Source of the DNA: Paeniroseomonas aquatica
Lineage (GTDB): Bacteria; Pseudomonadota; Alphaproteobacteria; Acetobacterales; Acetobacteraceae
Assembly (NCBI RefSeq): GCF_030409335.1
Contig: NZ_JAUFPN010000206.1
Coordinates: 88,512-152,511 of the forward strand
Length of the DNA stretch: 64,000 nucleotides
Direction of reading: 5' to 3'
Shown: positions 26,024 through 34,587 of the stretch, one piece after another
Numbering within the stretch: the first letter of the stretch is position 1
Layout of the letters: each line of letters starts with the position of its first letter
Translations under genes and position numbers: made by a program
Notes under the pieces: generated by a model
What the model was told of the DNA's origin: nothing
Seen by the model: only the letters and a program-made list of their open reading frames with translations
The model's database searches: none

Positions 26024-26572
26024 ATGCTCGACCGTCTCGATGCCGGCACTGCCTTCGTCTTCGATCCGCGCGGCCGGGTCGAATCCGCCGATGCGCCGAT
26101 CGCCCCCCGCCCCGTCGCCCTGGACGGCCTCCGGCTCGGCATCCTCGACAACAGCAAGTGGAATGCCAACAAGCTGCTGCGCGGTGCCCAGGCGGCGCTG
26201 GGCCAGGACATCCGCTTCGTCGCGGTGAATTACTACGTGAAGCACAGCTTCTCGAAGGATGCGGCGCCGGAGCTGATCGCCCGCATCGCCGCGGAGTGCG
26301 ACATCGTGCTGACCGCCATCGGCGATTGCGGCTCCTGCTGCTCCTGCTGCGTGCGGGACAGCATCGCGCTCGAGCGCCTCGGCATCCCCGCCGCCTGCAT
26401 CATCACCACGGAATTCGAACGCGAGACCGAGCTGACCCGCACCGCCGTCGGCATGACGGGCCTGCGCCCGGTGGTGATCGACCACCCCGTCAGCTCCATC
26501 ACCGCCGCGGAAGTCGCCGCTCGCGTCGCCGTCATCGCGCGAGAGGCGCAGGCGGTCTGGCTTGGCCTATGA
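26024..26572 (+). CDS. UGSC-family protein (Cys form of a selenoprotein family)
   Basis: 182 residues from ATG 26024, with GGGAGGA upstream. A Rossmann-like start (LGILDNSKWNANKLL at 38-52) is followed by the hallmark GDCGSCCSCC at 100-109: five Cys within eight residues (102, 105, 106, 108, 109). In the UGSC family the first Cys position can be selenocysteine (Sec-Gly-Ser-Cys); here it is an ordinary TGC codon, so no Sec insertion is needed. The motif resembles the redox/substrate thiol of glycine/betaine-reductase subunit B-type proteins. Role unknown; thiol-based reduction or substrate capture is the reasonable guess. It overlaps the DUF2269-type gene by about 11 bases and follows its partner gene closely. 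Confidence 0.72.
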   Translation: MLDRLDAGTAFVFDPRGRVESADAPIAPRPVALDGLRLGILDNSKWNANKLLRGAQAALGQDIRFVAVNYYVKHSFSKDAAPELIARIAAECDIVLTAIGDCGSCCSCCVRDSIALERLGIPAACIITTEFERETELTRTAVGMTGLRPVVIDHPVSSITAAEVAARVAVIAREAQAVWLGL

Positions 26573-27026
26573 CGTCTGGAAGCTGGTCCACCTGCTGGGG
26601 GTGATCCTGCTGGTCGGCAATGTCACGGTGACCTCGATCTGGAAGCTCTACGCGGACCGCACCCGCGACCCGCGCATCATCGGCTTCGCCCAGCGGCTGG
26701 TCACCGTGACCGACTGGTTCTTCACCTTCTGGGGCATCCTGCTGCTGGTCGCTGGCGGCTATGGCGCCGCCTGGGTGGCGGGGATGGATCCGCTGCGCGA
26801 TGGCTGGCTGGTCTGGTCGGAGGTACAATTCGTCGCCGCGGGGGTGATCTGGCTCACCGTCCTGGTGCCGATCCAGGTGCGCCAGGCCCGCATGGCCCGC
26901 GTCTTCGCCACCACCGGGGAGATTCCGGCGGAGTACTGGCGCGCCGGCCGGCGCTGGATCATCTGGGGGCTGATCGCCACCATCCCGCTGGTCGGCGCGC
27001 TATGGACCATGGTCGCCAAGCCCTGA
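26562..27026 (+). CDS. DUF2269-like integral membrane protein
   Basis: 154 residues if started at TTG 26562, which overlaps the UGSC stop. The protein has four hydrophobic segments (about 5-22, 48-68, 83-103, 131-150). The first helix has KLVHLLGVILLVGN, with an His and a Gly pattern usual for DUF2269 proteins, and the second region has VTDWFFTFWGILLLVAGGYG. Conserved His in helix 1 suggests possible haem or quinone contact, as proposed for related small membrane proteins, but nothing proves it. Translational overlap suggests the Cys-rich protein and this membrane protein belong to one unit. Confidence 0.68.
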   Translation: MAYDVWKLVHLLGVILLVGNVTVTSIWKLYADRTRDPRIIGFAQRLVTVTDWFFTFWGILLLVAGGYGAAWVAGMDPLRDGWLVWSEVQFVAAGVIWLTVLVPIQVRQARMARVFATTGEIPAEYWRAGRRWIIWGLIATIPLVGALWTMVAKP

Positions 27027-27069
27027 TGCGGCTATCCTCGTCCGGAACGAAGGGTAGGGGAGGTTGCCA

Positions 27070-27681
27070 GTGTTGCTCTATGATTCCGTCGGACCCAATC
27101 CGCGCGTCGTCCGCATCTTCATGGCCGAGCGTGGGATCGAGCTGCCGAAAACCACCATCGACCTGCGCGGCGGCGAGAACCGCCAGCCGCCCTACCTCGC
27201 CAAGAACCCCGTCGGGCAGATGCCCTGCCTCGAGCTCGACGACGGGAGCGTTATCGCCGAGATCACCGCCATCTGCGAATACCTCGACGAGATCACCCCC
27301 GGCCCCTCGTTGATCGGCGCGACGCCCCGGGAGCGGGCCGAGACCCGGATGTGGACCCGGCGCATCGACCTCAACATCCTCGAGCCCATGACCAATGGCT
27401 TCCGCTTCAGCCAGGGGCTGAAGCTGTTCGAGAACCGCATCCACTGCATCCCTCAGGCCGCCGATGACCTGAAGCTGACGGCGCAGAAGGGCCTGGCCTG
27501 GCTCGACCGGCTGATCGCCGGCCGGAGCTTCATCCGCGGCGACAGCCTGAGCCTCGCCGATATCATGCTGTTTGCCTTCCTCGACTTCGGCGCCAAGGTC
27601 GGCCAGCCGATCGACCCGGCGCTGAAGGCGGTCACCGCGCATCATGCGATGATGGCGGCGCGCCCCTCGGCGGCCGCCTAG
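27070..27681 (+). CDS. Glutathione S-transferase family protein
   Basis: 203 residues. GTG 27070 is preferred since AGGGGAGG sits 6 bases before it; a TTG two codons upstream overlaps that site. Thioredoxin-like N-terminal domain with LLYDSVGPNPRVVRIFMAERG, the cis-Pro segment NPVGQMPCLELDDG (about 51-64) and IAEITAICEYLDE, where the acidic/Thr pair contacts the gamma-glutamyl group. An all-helical C-terminal domain has SLSLADIMLFAFLDF, the N-capping box. The catalytic residue is likely Ser11 or a nearby residue rather than Tyr. Substrate unknown. Convergent with the M20 gene, separated by a strong hairpin. Confidence 0.88.
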   Translation: MLLYDSVGPNPRVVRIFMAERGIELPKTTIDLRGGENRQPPYLAKNPVGQMPCLELDDGSVIAEITAICEYLDEITPGPSLIGATPRERAETRMWTRRIDLNILEPMTNGFRFSQGLKLFENRIHCIPQAADDLKLTAQKGLAWLDRLIAGRSFIRGDSLSLADIMLFAFLDFGAKVGQPIDPALKAVTAHHAMMAARPSAAA

Positions 27682-27686
27682 ACCGG

Positions 27687-27712
27687 CGGGGCATCCGGCG
27701 TCGGATGCCCCG
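27687..27712. terminator. Bidirectional hairpin terminator
   Basis: An 11-bp perfect stem (27687-27697 with 27702-27712) and GCGT tetraloop in the 39-base gap between the convergent GST and M20 genes. No U-tract on either strand. Confidence 0.65.
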
Positions 27713-27720
27713 GGCTGGCC

Positions 27721-28899
27721 TCAGCCCCGCTTCGGCAGCAGCTGCTCGGCCAGCGTCGCCCAGTAGCTCGCCCCGATCGGCAGCACCGCGTCGTTGAAGT
27801 CGTACTTCGGGTGGTGCACCTGCGGGTCGCCCGGCCCGCGCGCGGCGCCGAGCATGATGTAGCTGCCGGCCTTCGCGTTCAACATGAAGGAGAAATCCTC
27901 GCCGCCCATGGTCGGCTTCGGCATCTCCTGCACCTTGGCCTCGCCAGAGACGGTCCGGGCGGCGGTGACCGACATCACCGTGCTCTCCGGCTCGTTCACC
28001 GTGGCCGGATAGCCGCGGTCGAAGACCGCCTTGGCGGTCGCGCCGAAGGCGGTGGCGATGCCGGTGCTGATCTCGAGGAAGCGCTTCTCCAGCAGGTCGC
28101 CGACCTCCGGCTGGAACCACCGCGCAGTGCCGCGCAGGGTGACCGTCTCGGGGATGACGTTCCAGGTGTCGCCGCCCTGAATCTGGCCGATGGTGATGAC
28201 GCCCGATTCCGCCGGATCGACGTTGCGCCCGACGATGCTCTGCAGCGCGGTGACGATCTGCGCCGCGATCACCACCGGGTCATTGCCCTGATGCGGCATG
28301 GCGCCATGCGCGCCCTTGCCGGTAACCTCGACCAGGATCTGCGCGGTCGCTGCCATGATCGGCCCCTCGCGCCACCAGAAGCTGCCCTCCGGCGCGCCGG
28401 GCCAGTTGTGCAAGCCGAAGACCCGTTCCATCGGGAAGCGCTCGAACAGGCCTTCCCGCACCATCACGTTGCCGCCGCCGCCGTTCTCCTCGGCCGGCTG
28501 GAAGATCAGGAAGACGGTGCCCTCGAAGTTGCGGGTCTCGGCAAGGTACTTGGCCGCGCCCAGCAGCATCGTCGTATGCCCGTCATGGCCGCAGGCGTGC
28601 ATCTTCCCCGGCACGGTCGAGGCATGGGCCACGCCGCTCTGCTCCAGGATCGGCAGCGCATCCATGTCGGCGCGGAGGCCGATGGCGCGGGACGTATCCC
28701 CCTGGCCCCGGATGACGCCGACCACGCCGGTGCCGGCGATGCCGGTGACGACCTCGTCGCAGCCGAATGCGCGCAGCTTCTCGGCGACGATGCCGGCGGT
28801 CCGCACCTCCTCGAAGGCGATCTCGGGATGGGCATGGAAGTCCTGCCGCCAGGCGGTCATCTCGGCGTGGAAATCGGCAATGCGGTTCAGGATCGGCAT
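27721..28899 (-). CDS. M20 family metallo-amidohydrolase (hippurate hydrolase-like)
   Basis: 392 residues from ATG 28899. Hydrolyses N-acyl amino acids or similar amides. Seen: WRQDFHAHPEIAFEE at 17-31 (family start), LRADMDALPI with the first metal-side Asp, HACGHDGHTTMLLGAAKYL with metal His/Asp, FQPAEENGGGG with catalytic and metal Glu, GAHGAMPHQGNDPV in the dimerisation domain, and GGEDFSFML with a further metal residue. Strong match to the HipO/AmaA amidohydrolase subfamily. It lies 61 bases after the IlvD/Edd dehydratase on the same strand, probably the last gene of that operon. Substrate not deducible. Confidence 0.92.
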   Translation of the reverse strand: MPILNRIADFHAEMTAWRQDFHAHPEIAFEEVRTAGIVAEKLRAFGCDEVVTGIAGTGVVGVIRGQGDTSRAIGLRADMDALPILEQSGVAHASTVPGKMHACGHDGHTTMLLGAAKYLAETRNFEGTVFLIFQPAEENGGGGNVMVREGLFERFPMERVFGLHNWPGAPEGSFWWREGPIMAATAQILVEVTGKGAHGAMPHQGNDPVVIAAQIVTALQSIVGRNVDPAESGVITIGQIQGGDTWNVIPETVTLRGTARWFQPEVGDLLEKRFLEISTGIATAFGATAKAVFDRGYPATVNEPESTVMSVTAARTVSGEAKVQEMPKPTMGGEDFSFMLNAKAGSYIMLGAARGPGDPQVHHPKYDFNDAVLPIGASYWATLAEQLLPKRG

Positions 28900-28960
28900 G
28901 TGGTCTCGCTCGGCTTCTGTGGCCGCCAGCTATGGGTGCCGGCGGCCGTTTGTCCAGGCT

Positions 28961-30667
28961 TCAGACGCCCTCGGGCCGCAGGAAGGCGAGGTCGGCGCCA
29001 TCGGGGGCCTGCAGCACCTGCTCGAACATCAGCTTGTCCCAGCCGCGCTTCGGCGCCACCGGCGCCCGCCACAGCGCCCGCCGACGGTCCAGCTCCGCCG
29101 CATCGACCAGCAGGTCGAGCCGCCGGTCCTTGACCGAAAGCCGCACCCGGTCGCCGGTCTCGACCAGCGCCAGCGGCCCGCCGGCCGCCGCCTCGGGTGC
29201 GATATGCAGCACGATGGTGCCGAAGGCGGTGCCGGACATGCGGCAGTCGCTCATCCGCACCATGTCCTTCACCCCCTGGCGGCCGAGCTTCTTCGGGATC
29301 GGCAGGTAGCCGGCCTCCGGCATCCCGGCCGGGGTCAGCGGCCCGGCGTTCTTCAGGATCAGGATGTCCTCGGCCTTCACGTCGAGGTCGTCGGCATCGA
29401 TCCGGTTGGCCAGGTCGGCCAGCCCGTCGAAGACCATGCAGCGGGCCTCGGTCTCGAACAGGGCAGGGGTCGCGGCGCTGCGCTTCAGGATGGCGCCGTC
29501 CGGCGCCAGGCTGCCGAACAACGAGACGATTCCGCCGACCGGGCTGATCGGCTTGTCGCGCGCCCGGATGATGGCGCGGTCGACGAAGGGCGGCGCGGCA
29601 TCGAGCTGCTCGGCCAGGGTCTGGCCATAGAGGTCCTTGCAGTCGAGGTGCAGCAGGTCGCGCAGCTCCCGCAGCAGGGCGATCATGCCGCCGGCGGCAT
29701 GGAAGTCCTCCATATAGCCCTCGCCGGTCGGCTTGAGGTCGACCAGCACCGGCGTCTCCTCGCTCAGCGCATCCAGCCGCTTGAGGTCGATCTTCACCCC
29801 GACGCGCCCGGCGATGGCGGTCAGGTGGATCAGCGCATTGGTCGAGCCACCGAGGGAGAGCAGCACCCGCAGCGCATTCTCGACCGATTTCTCGGTGATG
29901 ATCTCGGAAGGCTTCACGGGATGGCTGATCAGCCGCACCGCCAGCGCCCCGGCTTCCTCGGCGATCCGCAGCCGGTCGGAATGCACCGCCGGAGCGGAAG
30001 CCGCCATCAGCGGCATGAAGCCTAGGGTCGCGGCGATGCAGGCCATGGTGGAGGCGGTGCCCATGACGCCGCAGGTGCCGGAGGTGGTGGCCAGCTTGCC
30101 CTCGATCTTGCCGATCCGCTCGGCCGAGACCGTGCCGGCGCGGTACTGCGCCCAGTAGCGGCGGCAATCGGTGCAGGCGGCCAGCCGCTCGCCCTCGAAG
30201 CGCTGCGCTAGCATCGGGCCGGTGACGAGCATGACGGCCGGCACGTCGGCGCTGGCGGCGGCCATGAGCTGGGCCGGCACGGTCTTGTCGCAGCCGCCGA
30301 TCAGCACCGCCGCATCCATCGGCTGGGCGGTCAGCATCGCCTCGGTATCGATCGCCATGAGGTTGCGGTAGTGCATCGAGGTCGGCACCAGCGAGGGCTC
30401 GCAGAGGCTGACCGTCGGGAAGGCCAGCGGCAGGGCGCCGGCCGCCAGAACGCCGCGCTTCACCGCCTCGACCAGCTCCGGCACCGAGCGATGGCAATTG
30501 TTGTAGTCGGACGCCGTATCGGCGATCCCGACCACCGGCTTCTCCAGCATGACGCGCGAATACCCCATCGAGGCCGCGAAGCTGCGCCGGAGGTAGAAGG
30601 CGAAATCCGGGTCGCCGTAATTCGCCGCGTTGCGCGACAGGCCGTGCGGGGGCTTGGTATTGGACAC
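28961..30667 (-). CDS. IlvD/Edd family dehydratase, sugar-acid dehydratase type
   Basis: 568 residues from a GTG at 30667. Fe-S enzyme that dehydrates a 2,3-dihydroxy acid to a 2-keto-3-deoxy acid. Three Cys fit the [2Fe-2S] ligand positions of pentonate dehydratases: C58 (NNCH), C126 (GGCDKT) and C199 (SGTCG). It also has SFAASMGYSRVML near the N-terminus and DCRMSGTAFGT at the C-terminus. The N-terminal RSFAASMGY and overall length resemble arabinonate/xylonate/gluconate dehydratases more than the branched-chain amino acid enzyme IlvD. The gene follows a Bug-type solute-binding protein by six bases, supporting a sugar-acid or carboxylate catabolic role. Confidence 0.88.
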   Translation of the reverse strand: MSNTKPPHGLSRNAANYGDPDFAFYLRRSFAASMGYSRVMLEKPVVGIADTASDYNNCHRSVPELVEAVKRGVLAAGALPLAFPTVSLCEPSLVPTSMHYRNLMAIDTEAMLTAQPMDAAVLIGGCDKTVPAQLMAAASADVPAVMLVTGPMLAQRFEGERLAACTDCRRYWAQYRAGTVSAERIGKIEGKLATTSGTCGVMGTASTMACIAATLGFMPLMAASAPAVHSDRLRIAEEAGALAVRLISHPVKPSEIITEKSVENALRVLLSLGGSTNALIHLTAIAGRVGVKIDLKRLDALSEETPVLVDLKPTGEGYMEDFHAAGGMIALLRELRDLLHLDCKDLYGQTLAEQLDAAPPFVDRAIIRARDKPISPVGGIVSLFGSLAPDGAILKRSAATPALFETEARCMVFDGLADLANRIDADDLDVKAEDILILKNAGPLTPAGMPEAGYLPIPKKLGRQGVKDMVRMSDCRMSGTAFGTIVLHIAPEAAAGGPLALVETGDRVRLSVKDRRLDLLVDAAELDRRRALWRAPVAPKRGWDKLMFEQVLQAPDGADLAFLRPEGV

Positions 30668-30673
30668 GCTGGC

Positions 30674-31663
30674 TTACTCCGGCTTGAAGCCCGCACGCTG
30701 CAACAGCCTGCGGTGCAATGGCAATTCATGCTCGATACGCCGGATGGCGGCCTCCGGGCCCATGGCCGAGGGGGCCATGCCCTGGGTCGCCATGAAGGCC
30801 TGGATCTTGGGGTCGGCGAAATGCTCGGCCAGCGCCTGGCCGATCCGCGCCTGGATCGGCGCCGGCGTCGCCTTCGGCGCCTGGACGCCGTACCAGCCGG
30901 TATAGATGAAGTCGGGGATGCCCAGCTCGGCGAAGGTCGGCACCGCGGGGAGGGAGGCGGGCCGCGCCGCGGTCGGCACCGCCAGCCCGCGCACCCGGCC
31001 TTCCTCGAGATGCCCCTTGCAGGCCGCCAGCAGGGCGAACATGCAGTCGGTGCGGCCGGCGATGGTATCGGTCAGCGCCGGCGGGGCACCGTTGTAGGGC
31101 ACGTGCAGCATATCCGTGCCGGTACGGGCCATCAGGTCGAGCATGGGCAGATGCGCCGTGGTCCCGACCCCCCAGGTGGCATAGGAAAGCTCGCCCGGTC
31201 GCGCCTTGGCCGCCGCCAGCATCGCCTCCAGGCTGGGCCAGCGGGGATGGGCGACCAGCACCGACAGCGTCTCGCAGACCTGGCTGATATGGGCGAAATC
31301 GGCCAGCGGATCGTAGCCGGGGTCGCGGAAGGCGATGGGCGTCAGGGTGAAGGTGGCGATGGTGCCGAGTAGCAGGGTCAGGCCATCCGGACGGGCCCGC
31401 GCCACCAGCCGCGCGGCCAAGCTGGTCGAGGCGCCGGGCTTGTGGTCCATAACGAAGGTGCCGCCGAGCTTCTCCGACAGGCCCTGGGTCACCAGCCGAC
31501 CGACCACGTCCGAGGCGCCGCCCGGCGCATAGGGCACCACGACGGCGACCGTCTGCCCGGCGGGCCAGGGTGCCTGCGCCAGGGCCGGGGCGGCCAACAG
31601 GCCCCCGGCGCCGATCAGCCCCCGCCGCCCCATGATCCCACGCTGTTGAATCGTCTGGCGCAT
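30674..31663 (-). CDS. Bug/TctC-type extracytoplasmic solute-binding protein
   Basis: 329 residues. ATG 31663 has a G-rich site directly before it; an ATG ten codons later is possible. The signal peptide (to about residue 30, ending LAQA) contains GRRG, a twin-arginine-like pair. Mature protein: [25 protein letters not shown] start ([11 protein letters not shown] at about 42-52), then the DHKPGAST motif, and [18 protein letters not shown], all hallmarks of the Bug family. These bind carboxylates in the periplasm, for tripartite tricarboxylate transporters or sensing. No membrane subunits are adjacent, which is typical for the many orphan Bug genes. First gene of an operon with the dehydratase and amidohydrolase. 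Confidence 0.9.
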   Translation of the reverse strand: MRQTIQQRGIMGRRGLIGAGGLLAAPALAQAPWPAGQTVAVVVPYAPGGASDVVGRLVTQGLSEKLGGTFVMDHKPGASTSLAARLVARARPDGLTLLLGTIATFTLTPIAFRDPGYDPLADFAHISQVCETLSVLVAHPRWPSLEAMLAAAKARPGELSYATWGVGTTAHLPMLDLMARTGTDMLHVPYNGAPPALTDTIAGRTDCMFALLAACKGHLEEGRVRGLAVPTAARPASLPAVPTFAELGIPDFIYTGWYGVQAPKATPAPIQARIGQALAEHFADPKIQAFMATQGMAPSAMGPEAAIRRIEHELPLHRRLLQRAGFKPE

Positions 31664-31734
31664 CCGCCCCCCGTCCGGTTTTTGCCAGGGTGACAGGCCC
31701 CGGGCGGCGCTGGCAAGCCACCCGCCCGACATGT

Positions 31735-31748
31735 GGTATCGGGATACC
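31735..31748. promoter_or_regulatory. Palindrome, possible GntR-type operator
   Basis: A 14-base perfect palindrome, GGTATC-GG-GATACC, in the divergent region between the Bug-protein gene and rplM. It is about 72 bases upstream of the former. GntR-family (FadR/HutC) operators often have this GTAT/ATAC dyad. Regulation of the Bug-dehydratase-amidohydrolase operon is more likely than of ribosomal protein genes. Confidence 0.4.
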
Positions 31749-31772
31749 GCAAGCCGAAACCCTGCTTTCTGC

Positions 31773-31801
31773 TTGACCTTTCGGCCACCTGCCGCCATAC
31801 G
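31773..31801 (+). promoter_or_regulatory. Candidate sigma-70 promoter of rplM-rpsI
   Basis: TTGACC (31773-31778), 17 bases, then CATACG (31796-31801), about 35 bases before the rplM start. Good -35, weak -10 match. Confidence 0.45.
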
Positions 31802-31836
31802 TCCCGTCTCTTTTCAGACCGGATACGCCCCACCCC

Positions 31837-32337
31837 ATGCAGTTGCAGACCCAGACCCGCTCGTTGAAGCCGGCGGAGGTCAAGAAAGGCTGGTTCGTGG
31901 TCGATGCGGAGGGCCTCGTGCTCGGCCGCCTCGCCACCATCATCGCCAATCGCCTCCGCGGCAAGCACAAGCCCCAGTTCACCCCGCACGTCGATTGCGG
32001 CGACCATGTCGTCGTCATCAATGCGGAGAAGGTCCGGGTCACCGGCCAGAAGGCCGAGAAGAAGATCTTCTACTGGCACACCGGCTACGCCGGCGGCATC
32101 AAGGAGCGGACGATCCGCGAGCGGCTCGAGGGCAAGCACCCCGAGCGCGTCGTCGAGAAGGCCGTGGAGCGCATGATCACCCGTGGTCCGCTCGGCCGTC
32201 GCCAGATGGAGAACCTCCATGTCTATCCCGGCGCCGAGCATCCGCATGCCGGCCAGCAGCCAGTCGCCATCGACATCGCGGCGATGAACCGCAAGAACGT
32301 CGCCCTCGGCGGCGAGAAGAAGGGTACCGCGGCATGA
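31837..32337 (+). CDS. rplM: 50S ribosomal protein L13
   Basis: 166 residues from ATG 31837. Early-assembly protein of the large subunit that binds 23S rRNA. Conserved run: [45 protein letters not shown] (about 19-63), [26 protein letters not shown] near the C-terminus. About 10-15 residues longer than E. coli L13 at the ends, as in other alphaproteobacteria. The stop overlaps the rpsI start (ATGA), the classic L13-S9 operon. Confidence 0.98.
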   Translation: MQLQTQTRSLKPAEVKKGWFVVDAEGLVLGRLATIIANRLRGKHKPQFTPHVDCGDHVVVINAEKVRVTGQKAEKKIFYWHTGYAGGIKERTIRERLEGKHPERVVEKAVERMITRGPLGRRQMENLHVYPGAEHPHAGQQPVAIDIAAMNRKNVALGGEKKGTAA

Positions 32338-32828
32338 GCGAGCAGATCACCGGCACGCTCGCCGATCTGAAGACCCTGGTGCAGACCGGTCCGCTGCCGG
32401 GCGACATGGTCGCCGTGCTGCGCGAGCAGAAGCGCGATGCCCAGGGCCGTTCCTACGCCACCGGCCGCCGCAAGGATGCCGTGGCCCGCGTCTGGGTAAA
32501 GCCCGGCAAGGGCGAGATGACCATCAACGGCCGCCCCGTGGTGACCTACTTCGCCCGGCCGGTGCTGCGGATGCTGCTCTCGCAGCCCTTCCTGGTCGCC
32601 GACCGCTACCAGCAGTTCGACGTCGTCGCCACGGTCACCGGCGGCGGGCTCTCGGGCCAGGCCGGCGCGGTGCGCCACGGCATCAGCCGCGCGCTCACCA
32701 ACTACGAGCCGGAGCTGCGGCCGATCCTGAAGAAGGCGGGCTTCCTGACCCGCGATCCGCGCGTCGTCGAGCGGAAGAAGTACGGCAAGGCGAAGGCGCG
32801 ACGTTCGTTCCAGTTCAGCAAGCGCTGA
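32334..32828 (+). CDS. rpsI: 30S ribosomal protein S9
   Basis: 164 residues from ATG 32334. Small-subunit protein whose C-terminal basic tail reaches the P-site tRNA. Seen: [47 protein letters not shown] and the C-terminal [17 protein letters not shown] ending in the invariant Lys-Arg. It carries an N-terminal extension of about 35 residues before YATGRRK, common in alphaproteobacteria. Coupled to rplM by overlap and followed by a strong terminator. Confidence 0.98.
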   Translation: MSEQITGTLADLKTLVQTGPLPGDMVAVLREQKRDAQGRSYATGRRKDAVARVWVKPGKGEMTINGRPVVTYFARPVLRMLLSQPFLVADRYQQFDVVATVTGGGLSGQAGAVRHGISRALTNYEPELRPILKKAGFLTRDPRVVERKKYGKAKARRSFQFSKR

Positions 32829-32874
32829 CCGCGGCGGGCGCCGGTCGGCGCCAGCCACATGGCTGCCATACAGG

Positions 32875-32911
32875 GGGGCGGGTCCGCATGGACCCGCCCC
32901 TCTTGCTTTTT
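32875..32911 (+). terminator. Rho-independent terminator after rplM-rpsI
   Basis: An 11-bp perfect GC stem (32875-32885 with 32890-32900), GCAT loop, then a T-rich tail TCTTGCTTTTTG. The clearest intrinsic terminator in the window. Confidence 0.85.
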
Positions 32912-32957
32912 GCGCCGCATTCCACCGCAAATGGGCGCGGTTGAGGGGACCAAGGAC

Positions 32958-33905
32958 ATGGCGAAGATCCCGACGGTTTTCATCGATGGCGAGGCCGGCA
33001 CCACCGGCCTGCAGATCCGCGAGCGGCTGGCCATCCTGCCGGATATCGCGGTGCGATCGATCGACCCGTCGCGCCGCAAGGACCCCACCGCGCGGCTCGC
33101 GCTGATGGCCGAGGTCGATCTCGTCGTGCTCTGCCTGCCGGACGACGCGGCGAAGGAAAGCACCGCCATGGCCGCCTCGCTCGGCGCCGATGCGCCGCGG
33201 CTGGTCGATGCCAGCACCGCCCACCGGGTCGACCCCGACTGGGTCTATGGCCTGCCGGAGCTGACCCCGGACCAACCCGCGCGGATCGCCGCCGCCATGC
33301 GGGTCTCGAACCCCGGCTGCTACCCGACCGGAGCCATCCTGCTGCTGCGGCCGATGATTGAGGCCGGGCTGCTGCCGGCGGATCACCCGATTTCGGTGAA
33401 TGCCGTCTCCGGCTTCTCCGGCGGCGGCAACGCGATGATCGCGGCGTATGAATCCCGCACCGCGCCGGATTTCGAGCTCTATGGCCTCACGCTCGAGCAC
33501 AAGCATGTCCTCGAACTGCAGCAGTATTCCGGCCTGACCCGGCGGCCGATCTTCGTCCCCTCCGTCGGCGACTTCCGCCAGGGCATGATCGACAGCATCC
33601 CGCTGCACCTCGACACCCTGCCGGGCAAGCCGAAGCCGGCCGATATCGAGGCGCTGCTCGCCGCCCGCTACGCCGGCAGCGACTATGTCCGCGTGGTGCC
33701 CGGGACGGCCAAGCTCGAGCCGCAGGCGCTGAACAACACCAACCTGCTGGAGCTGCGCGTCCATGGCAGCGAGGCCCGGGGCCAGGCCATCCTCACCGCG
33801 CGCTACGACAACCTCGGCAAGGGCGCCTCGGGCGCCGCGGTGCAGAACATCGGGCTGATGCTCGGCATCGCGGTCGAGACGCGGCTGCCGGCCGCGGCCG
33901 AATAA
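32958..33905 (+). CDS. argC: N-acetyl-gamma-glutamyl-phosphate reductase (type 2 ArgC)
   Basis: 315 residues. ATG 32958 follows AAGGAC. NADPH-dependent third step of arginine synthesis in the cytoplasm. Seen: FIDGEAGTTGLQIRERL (8-24, NADP loop), CLPDDAAKES, and SNPGCYPTG with catalytic C121, then HKHVLELQQYSG. The short length and the start FIDGEAGTTG mark the type 2 ArgC family rather than the 340-residue E. coli type. Because ornithine is an arginine intermediate, this gene feeds the same pool used by the decarboxylase at 22-23 kb. It follows the rplM-rpsI terminator and precedes the carbonic-anhydrase-like gene by 13 bases. Confidence 0.95.
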   Translation: MAKIPTVFIDGEAGTTGLQIRERLAILPDIAVRSIDPSRRKDPTARLALMAEVDLVVLCLPDDAAKESTAMAASLGADAPRLVDASTAHRVDPDWVYGLPELTPDQPARIAAAMRVSNPGCYPTGAILLLRPMIEAGLLPADHPISVNAVSGFSGGGNAMIAAYESRTAPDFELYGLTLEHKHVLELQQYSGLTRRPIFVPSVGDFRQGMIDSIPLHLDTLPGKPKPADIEALLAARYAGSDYVRVVPGTAKLEPQALNNTNLLELRVHGSEARGQAILTARYDNLGKGASGAAVQNIGLMLGIAVETRLPAAAE

Positions 33906-33918
33906 GGGAGAACCACCC

Positions 33919-34446
33919 ATGACCCACGGACCGCTCTACCCCTTCGAAGGCAAGCTCCCGGAGATCCATCCCGAGGCCTGGATCGCTCCCACCGCCGCCC
34001 TCATCGGCGACGTCACCATCGGGGCGAAATCCAACATCTGGTACCACTGCGTCCTGCGCGGCGACACCAACTTCATCCGCATCGGCCGCGGTACCAACAT
34101 CCAGGACGGCACCATCATCCACGTCAATGCGGGCAAGCAGGCCACGCAGATCGGCGATGACGTGACGGTGGGCCATGCCGCCATCATCCATGCCTGCACC
34201 CTGATGAACCGCGCCTTCGTCGGCATGGGCGCGACGGTGCTGGACGACGCCGTGATCGAGGAGGACGGCATGCTGGCCGCCGGCAGCGTGCTGCCGCCGG
34301 GCAAGCGCATCGCCGCCATGGAGCTCTGGATGGGCAACCCGGCCAAGCTGGTCCGCATCCTGACCCCCGAGCAGCGCGCCGGCTTCGACAAGACGGCGCC
34401 TCACTATGTGGAGCTCTCGGGCCGCCACCGCGCCTCGCTCGGCTAG
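33919..34446 (+). CDS. Gamma-carbonic anhydrase-like left-handed beta-helix protein
   Basis: 175 residues from ATG 33919, with AAGGGAGAA upstream. Hexapeptide-repeat helix (about 20-130) with the three zinc ligands of the gamma class: H68 (DGTIIHVN), H86 and H91 (VGHAAIIHAC). Catalytic Glu of Cam is not conserved in this short group, so activity is uncertain; bacterial YrdA/PaaY relatives have weak or other activities. The C-terminal helix runs PEQRAGFDKTAPHYVELSGRHRA. It is probably co-transcribed with argC. Confidence 0.88.
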   Translation: MTHGPLYPFEGKLPEIHPEAWIAPTAALIGDVTIGAKSNIWYHCVLRGDTNFIRIGRGTNIQDGTIIHVNAGKQATQIGDDVTVGHAAIIHACTLMNRAFVGMGATVLDDAVIEEDGMLAAGSVLPPGKRIAAMELWMGNPAKLVRILTPEQRAGFDKTAPHYVELSGRHRASLG

Positions 34447-34587
34447 GCGCCGGGAAGGCCGGGGGCCACGCTTCCGCTTGATCGCGCCGCCACGGCACGC
34501 GACATAGGATCGATCCGGGACCGGCGGGCGGAAAGCGGGATGGGTGGTGATTGAGCTGTTCGGGCGCGGGGAGGTGACCGCCCCGCC

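Noticed and set aside
26024..26572. Possible selenocysteine codon in the UGSC gene
   Set aside because: The motif positions are all TGC codons in an uninterrupted frame; no in-frame TGA is present.
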